Below, in pieces: positions 7,480-14,522 of a stretch of DNA of 15,052 nucleotides (its first letter is position 1; the number at the start of each line of letters is the position of its first letter). The translations under genes were made by a program, and so were the position numbers. The stretch is from the NCBI GenBank assembly GCA_040003255.1, contig JBDUCV010000054.1, forward strand, positions 1 to 15,052, written 5' to 3'. Below the pieces are notes generated by a model. It searched no databases. It was not told the DNA's origin and saw nothing but the letters and a program-made list of their open reading frames with translations. The DNA is from JBDUCV01 sp040003255 (lineage in GTDB: Bacteria > Actinomycetota > Actinomycetes > Mycobacteriales > Jatrophihabitantaceae).

Positions 7480-8133
7480 GTGAGCTACCCCGAGAAGATC
7501 CTCGCCGACGACGAGCGCGTCGTCGAACACTTGCATCCGCACTGGATCACCCTGGTCCCCGCCTTGTTCTGGTTCGTAGTGATCTGTGCCCTGGCCGGAG
7601 CGGGTATCGCGTATCTACCGACGGGCGGTGCGCATAACGTGCTGCTGATCGCGATCATCGTCGTCGGTCTGGTGTTGCTGTCCTGGCTGACGTTAGGTCC
7701 GCTGATCCGTTGGCGGACCACGCATTACATCTTCACGACGCACCGGGTGCTGATCCGCCGAGGCGTCCTGCACCACGTCGGGCGTGACATCTCGTTGCAG
7801 CGGATCAGCGACGTGGGATTCTCCCAGTCGCTCTGGGATCGCGTCGTCCGGGCCGGCAGTATCACGATCGAGTCCGCTGGCGAGCATGGTCAGGAGACCC
7901 TCGAAGACATTCCGCGCTCGTCGGATATGCAGCAGATGATCAACCGGCTGATTGAAGAGGACCACGATCGGCGGGCGCGGGTTGCCTACACCGGGCAGTC
8001 CGGACCGCAGCAGCAGTCCGGCGCTGCCCAGCCGCAACAGCTCCCGCAGCCTGGGTACCCGCCGCAGGGCTATCAGCAGCCGGGATATACCCAGCCCTAC
8101 CCCGGGCAGCGGCCGGGCGAAGCCAACCGGTGA
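7480..8133 (+). CDS. Membrane-anchored PH-domain (bacterial PH2/YdbS-type) protein
   Basis: Integral membrane protein of unknown molecular function; homologues sit beside birA in mycobacteria (Rv3278c type). It is 217 aa: a short cytoplasmic N-terminus, two membrane segments (about 24-46 and 53-72), then a bacterial PH domain starting at WRTTHYIFTTHRVLIRRGVL (78-97) and continuing through ISLQRISDVGFSQSLWDRVVRAGSI. From residue 172 the chain becomes a Gln/Pro/Gly/Tyr-rich low-complexity tail with repeated PGY/QGYQQPGY units, a tail common in actinobacterial envelope proteins. The GTG start is fixed by AGGAGGG (7465-7471) 8 nt upstream. It lies 65 bp after birA on the same strand and is probably cotranscribed, though a TAGCGT hexamer overlapping the birA stop (7412-7417) could be its own -10. 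It ends 3 bp from the convergent CBS gene. Confidence 0.9.
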   Translation: MSYPEKILADDERVVEHLHPHWITLVPALFWFVVICALAGAGIAYLPTGGAHNVLLIAIIVVGLVLLSWLTLGPLIRWRTTHYIFTTHRVLIRRGVLHHVGRDISLQRISDVGFSQSLWDRVVRAGSITIESAGEHGQETLEDIPRSSDMQQMINRLIEEDHDRRARVAYTGQSGPQQQSGAAQPQQLPQPGYPPQGYQQPGYTQPYPGQRPGEANR

Positions 8134-8136
8134 TCG

Positions 8137-8565
8137 TCACCCCTTGGTGATGTAGTTCTCCAGTTGGTCGCGGTCCTGTGCCAGCTGCCGGATCTGGCCG
8201 GCCACCACATCCCCAATCGTGACGATGCCGGCGAGCCGGCCGTCGTTGAGCACTGGCATATGCCGGATTCGGTTGTCGGTCATGGTCGCCGCGATCGTCT
8301 CGACCGGGTCGTGGGGAGCGCAGCTGAGGATCGGCGCGGTCATGAGACCGCTCGCCGAGTCCTGAAGAACCTCATCGCCACGTTCGTGCAGTTTCCGGAC
8401 GATGTCGCGTTCGGACACGATTCCGACAACGTCGTCGTCATCGACTACCACCAGGGCGCCGACGTTGTGTTCGGCGAGCAAGGCCAGCACGCCACGGATC
8501 GGTTCCCCGGACCCAATGGTCACGACCTCTGTGCCTTTGTGACGCAGGATGTCGGAGATCTTCAT
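8137..8565 (-). CDS. Two-CBS-domain protein
   Basis: Stand-alone CBS pair, a domain that usually senses AMP, ATP or other adenosyl ligands. No catalytic domain is attached, so its target is unknown. It is 142 aa. CBS1 covers about 1-62 (VTIGSGEPIRGVLALLAEHNVGALVVVD then VVGIVSERDIVRKL), and CBS2 about 74-124 (MTAPILSCAPHDPVETIAATM, HMPVLNDGRLAGIVTIGDVV). A charged tail RDQLENYITKG ends the protein, as in many single-protein CBS pairs. Two in-frame ATGs lie 6 nt apart (8571 and 8565); the GAGG at 8573-8576 is only 1 nt from the first and 7 nt from the second, so 8565 was chosen. It is 52 bp downstream of the radical SAM gene on the same strand and converges on the PH-domain gene with 3 bp between stops. 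Confidence 0.92.
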   Translation of the reverse strand: MKISDILRHKGTEVVTIGSGEPIRGVLALLAEHNVGALVVVDDDDVVGIVSERDIVRKLHERGDEVLQDSASGLMTAPILSCAPHDPVETIAATMTDNRIRHMPVLNDGRLAGIVTIGDVVAGQIRQLAQDRDQLENYITKG

Positions 8566-8617
8566 CTGCATACCTCGATCCGGTTGCCGAGCTGGCCGAC
8601 GATGATCGTTACACACG

Positions 8618-9586
8618 CTAGCCAGCGCGCACGGAGACCGGAAGGGTCGAGGAGCTCTGCGCGTCGGCGACCATCGCCCGCAATCGATCGGTATAGCGGT
8701 GCGGCGCGTAGTCGCTGGTGGCGTAGCGGCGCAGATAGCTGGCGTGCAGCGTCGGGTCGTGCTCGGCCAGCCAGGTCAGGAAGTGTTCGCGGGTACCGGG
8801 CCGCAGATGCAGCGCCATCGCGCCGAGGACGCGGCCACCAGCGCCCTGGACCGCCCGCACGACCTCGGCCACTTGGTCAGGACGGTCGCTGAGGCCGGGC
8901 AGCACGGGCGCGATCAGGGCACCGGTCTTGATACCGGCCGCCGCGACCTGGCGCATCGCGTCGATTCGCCGCTGCGGGTTTGGTGTGCCGGGCTCGGTGG
9001 CCCGCCAGACCGCCTCGTCCAGCGTAGGAATGGAGAAGTTGACGGTCACGTCGGCGCGGCGGGCCGCCGCGACCAGCACGTCGAGGTCGCGGGTGACGAG
9101 CGCAGACTTGGTGAGGATCGAGAACGGGTTGGCGTGCTCGGCGAGCGCCTCGACCACGCCCCGAGTGAGCCGGTATTTCCCTTCGCTGCGCTGGTAGGGA
9201 TCGGTGTTGGTGCCCATCGCGATCGGCTCGCCCGTCCATCCCGGGGCAGCTAGCTCCGCCCGGACCTTTTCCACCGCGTTCACCTTGACGACGATCTTGC
9301 GGTCGAAGTCCTCGCCCAGACTGAGGCCGAGATACTCATGCGTCGGCCGAGCGAAGCAGTAGCGACACGCATGGCTGCATCCCCGATAGACATTGATCGT
9401 CCAGCGGAATGGCATGCGGGATAACGCTGGCACCGGGTTGAGGATCTGCTTAGCGGCGACATGCAGGAACTCCAGTCCTGACAGCCGGCCGGTGCCGCGT
9501 TGTGGGCCGATCAGTCCGTCGATGCCGAACAGGGCGAGTTGCCCGTCGCGTTCCTCGTCGGTCAACTGCCATCGCAGTTCGCCCAT
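8618..9586 (-). CDS. Rv2578c-family radical SAM protein (COG1533 SplB-like)
   Basis: Radical S-adenosylmethionine enzyme of unknown substrate. The family belongs to COG1533, which also contains spore photoproduct lyase and is often labelled DNA repair photolyase, but activity on DNA is not established for this branch. It is 322 aa. The 4Fe-4S-binding CX3CX2C motif is Cys70, Cys74, Cys77 in GCSHACRYCFARPTHEYLG. Further family segments are MGTNTDPYQRSEGKYRLTRG, SILTKS and IAPVLPGLSD. The ATG at 9586 is the only plausible start (MGELRWQL matches the family N-terminus). It lacks a strong Shine-Dalgarno sequence but overlaps the stop of a 12-codon ORF (TGATG). It lies 79 bp downstream of dnaE2 on the same strand, so it could be read from the SOS promoter, which would suit a DNA-damage role. 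That link is inference. Confidence 0.93.
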   Translation of the reverse strand: MGELRWQLTDEERDGQLALFGIDGLIGPQRGTGRLSGLEFLHVAAKQILNPVPALSRMPFRWTINVYRGCSHACRYCFARPTHEYLGLSLGEDFDRKIVVKVNAVEKVRAELAAPGWTGEPIAMGTNTDPYQRSEGKYRLTRGVVEALAEHANPFSILTKSALVTRDLDVLVAAARRADVTVNFSIPTLDEAVWRATEPGTPNPQRRIDAMRQVAAAGIKTGALIAPVLPGLSDRPDQVAEVVRAVQGAGGRVLGAMALHLRPGTREHFLTWLAEHDPTLHASYLRRYATSDYAPHRYTDRLRAMVADAQSSSTLPVSVRAG

Positions 9587-9624
9587 CAGTCGACCGTCGG
9601 ATGATCTTCATAGGACTGCGCCAT
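9586..9624 (-). other. Possible 12-codon ORF coupled to the radical SAM gene
   Basis: In the 79-bp gap after dnaE2 an ATG at 9624 opens a 12-residue frame (MAQSYEDHPTVD) whose TGA overlaps the radical SAM ATG as TGATG. No ribosome binding site precedes it; the ATG sits in a CGCCATGGCG palindrome (9619-9628). It could feed ribosomes onto the next gene, which has a weak site of its own, or it could be chance. Confidence 0.2.
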
Positions 9625-9665
9625 GGCGTCAGGAGAGCAGGAAGATCGCCGGGAATGCGGGCGCT

Positions 9666-12600
9666 TCAATGGAAATCCCGGGACGTGGTGCGCATGCCCA
9701 TCGGCAGTTTCTCGATCCGCTCGGCGACCACGTTGATCACACCGTCGGCACGTTCGAGCATCCCCCGGATGAGCAATCCGCCGGATTCGCGGGCCACCCG
9801 GCGATGCCGGGTCCAGACGACCGGGTCGCAGATCACGTTCACCATGCCCGTTTCGTCCTCCAGGTTGAGGAAGGTGACGCCGCGCGCGGTGGCGGGCCGT
9901 TGCCGGTGCGTCACAACCCCGCCGACAGTGACCCGGGTTCGGTCATCAAGTGATCGCAGCCCGACCGCGGTGACCACCCCGAGGGCATCGAGCCGGCCGC
10001 GCAGCAATGCAGTGGGATAGCTGTCGCGGGTGATACCGGTGGCCCACAGGTCGGCCATCAGCTGCTCGGGCTCGGTCATCGCAGGCAACGCCGGAGTTCT
10101 CGCCTCGTCGAAGGTCGCCACGTCCAGCTGGCCCGGACGCGCTGACGCCACCGCGCCGGCAGCCCACAGCGCGTCGCGGCGTCCGACGACGATGCCGTCG
10201 AACGCACCGGCGGTGGCCAGCGCCTCGACCTGGTTGACCGCGAGTCCTACCCGTCGGGACAGGTCGGCCATCGTCGTGAACGGCCCGTGCGCGTCGCGGT
10301 CGGCCACGATTCGCTCGGCCAGCTCGGTGCCGATCGTCCGCACGCTGGACAGGCCGAGCCGGACGGCGGGTTGCGCCGGACCGGGGCCGGAGTAGGAGCC
10401 GTCAGCGCACGCCTCGAGGCAGGCCAGCGCGGCGGACAGGTTGACGTCGGGACCGCGCATCACGACCCCGTGCCGTTTCGCGTCGTGCACCAGCGTCTGC
10501 GGTGAGTAGAACCCCATCGGCTGGGCGTTGAGCAGCGCGGCGCAGAACGCCGCCGGATGGTAGAGCTTGAGCCAGGACGAGGCGTAAACCAGGAACGCGA
10601 AACTGATCGAGTGGCTCTCGGCGAAGCCGAACGCGGCGAACGCCTTGATCTTGTTGTAGATGTCGTCGGCCACCGCTCCGGTGATGCCGTTGGCGGTCAT
10701 CCCGTCGTAGAGCCGCTGCCGCAGTGCCTCCATCTTTTCGTGCGACCGCTTGGAGCCCATCGCCCGGCGAACCTGGTCGGCCTCGGCCGGTGAGCAGCCG
10801 GCGCAGTCGATGGCCAGCTGCATCAGCTGTTCTTGGAACAGCGGCACACCGAGCGTTTTCTTCAGGTGCTTTTCCAGTTTGGGATGCGGGTAGGTGACGT
10901 CTTCGAGTCCGTGCCTGCGACGGATGTAGGGATGCACCGACTCGCCCTGGATGGGTCCCGGTCGGATCAGCGCGATCTCGATGACCAGGTCGTAGAACCG
11001 GCGTGGCTTGAGCCGCGGCAAGGTGGCCATCTGCGCGCGGGACTCGATCTGGAATACCCCGACGGTGTCTGCCAGGCAGAGCATGTCGTAGACGAGCGGA
11101 TCCTCGGGCGGCACCTCATGCAGGTCGTAGCGCACCCCGTGCCACTGCTCGATGAAGTCGAAGCAGTAATGCAGCGCCGAGAGCATGCCCAGGCCCAGCA
11201 GGTCGAACTTCACCAGTCCGATCGCCGCACAGTCGTCCTTGTCCCACTGCAGGACGGTGCGGCCGGGCATCCGTCCCCATTCGACCGGGCAGACCTCGAC
11301 CACCGGACGGTCGCAGATGACCATTCCGCCGGAGTGGATGCCGAGGTGTCGCGGGGCGTTCTGCAGTTCGTTGGCCAGCAAGATGACAGTAGGTGGAACC
11401 GCGTCCTCGGCATCGTCGGCAATCTCGGCGAACGTCTCGGGCGTCCAGTAGTAGCCCATCTCGACCTGCTTGCTCCAAGCGTCCTGCTGGCCCGGGGAGT
11501 AGCCCAGCGCCTTGGCGACGTCACGGATGGCGGACTTGGGTCGGTAGGTGATCACGTTGGCAACTTGCGCGGCGTGGTCGCGGTCGTAACGCTCGTAGAC
11601 GTGCTGGATCGCCTCCTCTCGCCGGTCGGACTCGATGTCGATGTCGATGTCGGGTGCGCCGTCGCGTTCGGGGGCGAGAAAGCGTTCGAATAACAGCTCG
11701 TAACGCACCGCGTCGACCGCGGTGATGCCGATGGCGAAGCAAACGGCGGAGTTCGCTGCCGATCCCCGGCCCTGGCAGAGGATGCCCCGGGACTTGCAGA
11801 ACCGAACGATCTCCCACACCACCAGGAAGTAGCCGGGAAACCCCAACTGATCGATGATCGCCAGCTCGTGCTCGATCTGGGCATGTGCCTTGCGGGCGTG
11901 GTCGTTGTCGGGCGGGCCGTACCGCTCGACGGCGCCGGCGTACGCGAGCTCACGCAGGTAGGTCATCTCGGTGTAGCCCGGCGGGACCGGGAACGGCGGC
12001 AGCTGCGGGGCGATCAGTCGTAACGGGAAGGTCAGCTCCTTGCCCAGCAGTGCCGCCCGCTCGACGGCGCCGGGCCATTGGGCGAAGCGCGCTGCCATCT
12101 CGGCGCCCGAGCGCAGATGCTGGTCACTCCACGCAGGCAGCCAGCCGTCGATTTCGTCCAGGCTGCTGCGCGCCCGGACCGCCGCCATGGCGGTGGCCAG
12201 CGGGCGACGAGGTGGCGCGTGATAGTGCGCCGCCGTAGTGGCGACGATCGGCACACCCGACTGCTCGGCCAGCCGGGCGAGCGCGTCGTAACGTTCGTCG
12301 GCGAGCGGGTCGAGGGCATGGGTCAGCTCGACGGCGAGGTTGTCGCGCCCGAACCGGTCGACCAGCTCAGCCAGCGTCGCACGTGCCGGCTCAGGGCCGA
12401 ACGTGCCGTGGCCACCGGCCTCGAGCGCTTGGCGCAGCGGACCTTTGCGGCAACCGGTGAGGATCAGCCAGCGACCGTCGGCCACGGCGGTCAGCTCGTC
12501 CAGGTCGTACACCGGCCGGCCCTTGGCGCCCCCGCGCTGCTGAGCCGCACTGATGGCCCGGCTGAGGCTGGCGTACCCCTCGGGGTCGCGGGCCAGCACA

Positions 12601-13076
12601 AGCAGATGCTGTCCGGGCGGGTCGGGAATCCCCACCCGTGCGGCGATCATCCGCTCGGCCTGAGTGGCCGGCATCGGCACATCGAGGGACAGCTCGGCGC
12701 CGAACATCGTCGCCAACCCCAGTGCGTCGGCAGCTTCGGCGAAGCGGACCACGCCGTACATGCCGTCGTGATCGGTGATGGCGAGTGCCTCGAGCCCGAG
12801 CCGCACCGCCTCCTCGGCCATCTCCTCGGGTGAACTCGCTCCGTCGAGGAAACTGAACGACGAGTGCGCATGCAGCTCGGCGTACGGGATCGACGGCTCG
12901 CTAGCCGACCTGATCGAGGTCGGCTCGTAGGCCGCGCGCTTACGCGACCAAGCGGGAGAGTCGCCTCCGTCGCCGGTGACGCTCACCCGGCCGGGCACTG
13001 GACGGGTAGGTGCGGGACGGCCGGACAGCTGGCGTTCCAGCTCGTGCCACGGAATCGGCGGGTTCTGCCAGGCCAT
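9666..13076 (-). CDS. dnaE2: Error-prone DNA polymerase III alpha subunit, SOS mutasome polymerase
   Basis: C-family DNA polymerase used in damage-induced mutagenesis; in mycobacteria it works with ImuA' and ImuB. It is 1136 aa, slightly long for DnaE2 (usually about 1050-1100) because of a low-complexity linker at residues 20-62. Domains: PHP domain from about 65 (YAELHAHSSFSFLDGA, then AITDHDGMYGVVRFAEA), polymerase palm with GRGSAANS near 445 and the metal-binding PDIDIDIESD near 474-483, then the FGFAESHSISFAFLVYASSW region specific to this class, helix-hairpin-helix, and a C-terminal OB domain (GVTFLNLEDETGMVNVI) ending in SRDFH. MAWQNPPIPWHELERQL at 13076 matches the DnaE2 N-terminus; the frame is open to 13169 but that part lies across the LexA box. 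There is no ribosome binding site; the start fits a leaderless transcript. imuA'/imuB are not in the window. An IS lies directly upstream. Confidence 0.97.
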   Translation of the reverse strand: MAWQNPPIPWHELERQLSGRPAPTRPVPGRVSVTGDGGDSPAWSRKRAAYEPTSIRSASEPSIPYAELHAHSSFSFLDGASSPEEMAEEAVRLGLEALAITDHDGMYGVVRFAEAADALGLATMFGAELSLDVPMPATQAERMIAARVGIPDPPGQHLLVLARDPEGYASLSRAISAAQQRGGAKGRPVYDLDELTAVADGRWLILTGCRKGPLRQALEAGGHGTFGPEPARATLAELVDRFGRDNLAVELTHALDPLADERYDALARLAEQSGVPIVATTAAHYHAPPRRPLATAMAAVRARSSLDEIDGWLPAWSDQHLRSGAEMAARFAQWPGAVERAALLGKELTFPLRLIAPQLPPFPVPPGYTEMTYLRELAYAGAVERYGPPDNDHARKAHAQIEHELAIIDQLGFPGYFLVVWEIVRFCKSRGILCQGRGSAANSAVCFAIGITAVDAVRYELLFERFLAPERDGAPDIDIDIESDRREEAIQHVYERYDRDHAAQVANVITYRPKSAIRDVAKALGYSPGQQDAWSKQVEMGYYWTPETFAEIADDAEDAVPPTVILLANELQNAPRHLGIHSGGMVICDRPVVEVCPVEWGRMPGRTVLQWDKDDCAAIGLVKFDLLGLGMLSALHYCFDFIEQWHGVRYDLHEVPPEDPLVYDMLCLADTVGVFQIESRAQMATLPRLKPRRFYDLVIEIALIRPGPIQGESVHPYIRRRHGLEDVTYPHPKLEKHLKKTLGVPLFQEQLMQLAIDCAGCSPAEADQVRRAMGSKRSHEKMEALRQRLYDGMTANGITGAVADDIYNKIKAFAAFGFAESHSISFAFLVYASSWLKLYHPAAFCAALLNAQPMGFYSPQTLVHDAKRHGVVMRGPDVNLSAALACLEACADGSYSGPGPAQPAVRLGLSSVRTIGTELAERIVADRDAHGPFTTMADLSRRVGLAVNQVEALATAGAFDGIVVGRRDALWAAGAVASARPGQLDVATFDEARTPALPAMTEPEQLMADLWATGITRDSYPTALLRGRLDALGVVTAVGLRSLDDRTRVTVGGVVTHRQRPATARGVTFLNLEDETGMVNVICDPVVWTRHRRVARESGGLLIRGMLERADGVINVVAERIEKLPMGMRTTSRDFH

Positions 13077-13082
13077 GCCGTC

Positions 13083-13111
13083 AGTATTCGAACATATGTT
13101 CGAGTTGTCAA
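13083..13111 (-). promoter_or_regulatory. SOS-controlled dnaE2 promoter, predicted leaderless
   Basis: On the minus strand TTGACA (13106-13111), a perfect -35, is followed by 17 nt containing most of the LexA box, then AATACT (13083-13088, 4 of 6 matches to TATAAT), then 6 nt, then the ATG at 13076. With standard geometry the first transcribed base is the A of the ATG, so the mRNA would have no 5' leader, in agreement with the missing Shine-Dalgarno sequence. Confidence 0.75.
13088..13103. promoter_or_regulatory. LexA (SOS) box of dnaE2
   Basis: TCGAACATATGTTCGA is a perfect 16-bp palindrome and an exact match to the actinobacterial LexA consensus TCGAAC-N4-GTTCGA. Its proximal edge is 11 bp from the dnaE2 ATG and it lies between the -35 and -10 hexamers, so bound LexA would block RNA polymerase. 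No second copy was found in the window. Confidence 0.95.
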
Positions 13112-13168
13112 CCATGTAGTGCGTCAAGATTGTTGGCAGGTTTTCCGAGCGGGACCGTGACAGGAGCA

Positions 13169-13519
13169 ATGATCTTGAGTAGATCGGACGACCCGGTGCC
13201 GGTCGAGACGCGGTTGCAGATCGTGCTGGCCGTCATGGCAGGCGAGACGACGATCGCCGAGGCAGCGAGGCGCCATGGTGTGTCGGCGGAGTCGATCAAT
13301 CGGTGGCGCAACCGCTTCGTCGACGCCGGCAAGGCCGCGATGGAAGACGGGATGCCCGGCGGCAAGGGCAACGGCCGCGGCAACTTCGTCGAACGCAGAC
13401 AGCGGGCCGAGATCCAGGAACTGAAGCTGGCGCTGGCCGAGGCGACGGTGCAGCTGCGGATCTGGCAGAAAGGGTCGGAGTACGTCGACCAGGTCCCTTC
13501 CCAGACCTCGAGACCCTGA
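13169..13519 (+). CDS. IS3-type transposase OrfA (helix-turn-helix protein)
   Basis: DNA-binding subunit of the insertion sequence, recognising the element ends. It is 116 aa. A helix-turn-helix covers about 28-55 (TTIAEAARRHGVSAESINRW), then a Gly-rich linker (GMPGGKGNGRGNF) and a heptad-type helix RAEIQELKLALAEATVQL that would form a coiled coil, as is usual before the frameshift in IS3 elements. The reading frame is intact. AGGAG (13162-13166) is only 2 nt before the ATG; a TTG two codons later is 8 nt from it and may be the true start. OrfB continues in the -1 frame before the OrfA stop, consistent with programmed -1 frameshifting, although no A-rich slippery heptamer is obvious. Confidence 0.8.
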   Translation: MILSRSDDPVPVETRLQIVLAVMAGETTIAEAARRHGVSAESINRWRNRFVDAGKAAMEDGMPGGKGNGRGNFVERRQRAEIQELKLALAEATVQLRIWQKGSEYVDQVPSQTSRP

Positions 13520-14153
13520 GAGCGGCAGCCGAGCTGCCGGTCGCGAGGTTCGCCTGTCTGGCCGGCATCCCCGAACGCACCTACCGCTGCCGCCTCGCCA
13601 AGCTCCGAGCCGGTGACGAGCCGGTCAAGGGGCCGTGCCGACACCCGCAGTCGATGCGGTCGAGGCGCTGGCCGCGAAGTACGCGAGCGACTGGCCGGCG
13701 TGGGTCATCGCAAGATCGCGGCGATGGTGCGGGCCGACGGCCACGAGATGTCGACCTCAACGGTCGAGCGGGCACTACGGCGCCGGGGGCTGCTGCTGCC
13801 GCGGGGGTTCCGGCCGATCGCAAGTCCTGGACCGCGCTGCGGCGCAAGGTGTTCCACGAGCCGCCCACCGAGCGGAACCGGGTCTGGCAGACCCGACTGC
13901 AGCGAGTTCGAGACACCGTCCGGCGGGATCTGGCGGATCTGCGCCGTCATTGACTACGCCACCAAGTAGTGCCTCGCCGCCAAGATCACCCCGACCGGGC
14001 GCGGCTCGGACGCGCTCGCCTGTCTTGACGCCGCTGTCGCCGAGGCCGAACGCATCCTCGGAGACCGCGCGTTTCCGTGACATCTACAACCGCGTGCGGC
14101 CGCACCAGGCGATCGGTGACCGGACGCCACGCCAGAGCTACCTCGGCTCGTGA
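13486..14153 (+). pseudogene. IS3-type transposase OrfB, DDE integrase pseudogene
   Basis: Remnant of the catalytic transposase (rve/DDE fold). Pieces of one protein appear in successive frames: FPDLETLRAAAELPVARFAC to about 13630, PTPAVDAVEALAAKYASDW to about 13700, GHRKIAAMVRADGHEMSTST to about 13810, ADRKSWTALRRKVFHEPP to about 13890, then DCSEFETPSGGIWRICAVID, which hits TAG at 13967-13969 where the family has Tyr (ATK-stop-CLA, from TAC). After CLAAKITPTGRGSDALACLD the frame shifts again near 14062, straight into the C-terminal ARFRDIYNRVRPHQAIGDRT. That junction skips the segment holding the second Asp and the Glu of the DDE triad. The junctions read as three 1-nt losses, one 1-nt gain, one nonsense change and one internal deletion. 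Other genes in the window are uninterrupted, so this is real decay and not poor sequence quality. Confidence 0.85.
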
Positions 14154-14447
14154 CGACCGTCCCGCTTAGCGCCCGGCGGATTCTGGCGGTCACCGAGACA
14201 CCCCCACCGGGCGGGTCATGCGGGACGCCCCCGTCTCACTCGGCTCGGGATTTGGCCACCTCGCCTGACGCGCCCGCTCGGCGGTCCGTCTGCGGGACGA
14301 GCTGCCCTGCAAGCGTTCCGCTCCCGGGATCTCAGTGCGGCGTCGGCAATGGCCGTACGGTCGCTTGGACCGCCCACGACGATGAGTTTTCGTCTCGCGA
14401 TCGGTCACTAGCTGTGGCAGAGCAACCTGCAGAAGAAGGAGAACCCG
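14154..14447. other. Gene-poor stretch between the IS remnant and the reductase gene
   Basis: No recognisable protein, RNA or strong hairpin was found in these 294 bp. A 72-codon minus-strand frame (14190-14408) and an open plus-strand frame leading into the reductase have no ribosome binding site and look like chance open frames in GC-rich DNA. The right end of the IS should lie here but no copy of the left terminus is visible. A strong ribosome binding site AAGGAG (14436-14441) lies at the downstream end. A TAGCTG at 14409-14414 could be a -10 for the following genes, without a clear -35. Confidence 0.5.
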
Positions 14448-14522
14448 ATGTCAAGCTCAATGGTGAACTTCATCGCGATCATCGTCCGTCGCTCCGGTGC
14501 GATGAGCTTGAAGCCATGCTGA
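14448..14522 (+). CDS. 24-codon leader ORF overlapping the reductase start
   Basis: ATG at 14448 has the best ribosome binding site in this part of the window: AAGGAG at 14436-14441 with a 6-nt spacer. It encodes a 24-residue peptide (MSSSMVNFIAIIVRRSGAMS..., ending KPC) that is hydrophobic in the middle and then basic. Its TGA (14520-14522) lies inside the next gene, whose ATG begins at 14516. The reductase gene has no good site of its own, so translation of the leader probably delivers ribosomes to it. No homologue is recognised. It may be a true leader peptide, or the remains of a longer gene broken by rearrangement. Confidence 0.4.
   Translation: MSSSMVNFIAIIVRRSGAMSLKPC

Larger units (their letters stand above)
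13115..14153 (+). mobile_element. Decayed IS3-type insertion sequence
   Basis: Contains a complete orfA and a broken orfB in the -1 frame, the two-gene layout of IS3-type elements. The left end is taken as TGTAGTGCGTCAAG at 13115 because it starts with TG directly next to the dnaE2 promoter and lies 54 bp before orfA, as expected for a terminal repeat. No inverted copy of this sequence was found after orfB, so the right end is lost or changed and 14153 (the orfB stop) is only a minimum boundary. No target duplication could therefore be tested. The catalytic part of orfB is deleted, so the element cannot move by itself. Confidence 0.75.

Noticed and set aside
11633..11653. Tandem GATGTC hexamers inside dnaE2
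   Set aside because: They encode the catalytic PDIDIDIE motif of the polymerase, so the repeat is explained by protein sequence.
14190..14408. 72-codon minus-strand frame in the gene-poor stretch
   Set aside because: There is no ribosome binding site and no family resemblance, and its composition is basic and low in hydrophobic residues; it is probably chance.
14240..14515. Possible N-terminal extension of the reductase through an open in-frame stretch (for example from GTG 14414)
   Set aside because: The family begins at MLIYSMSVSVDGF, the upstream peptide matches nothing, and the strong ribosome binding site lines up with a different frame.
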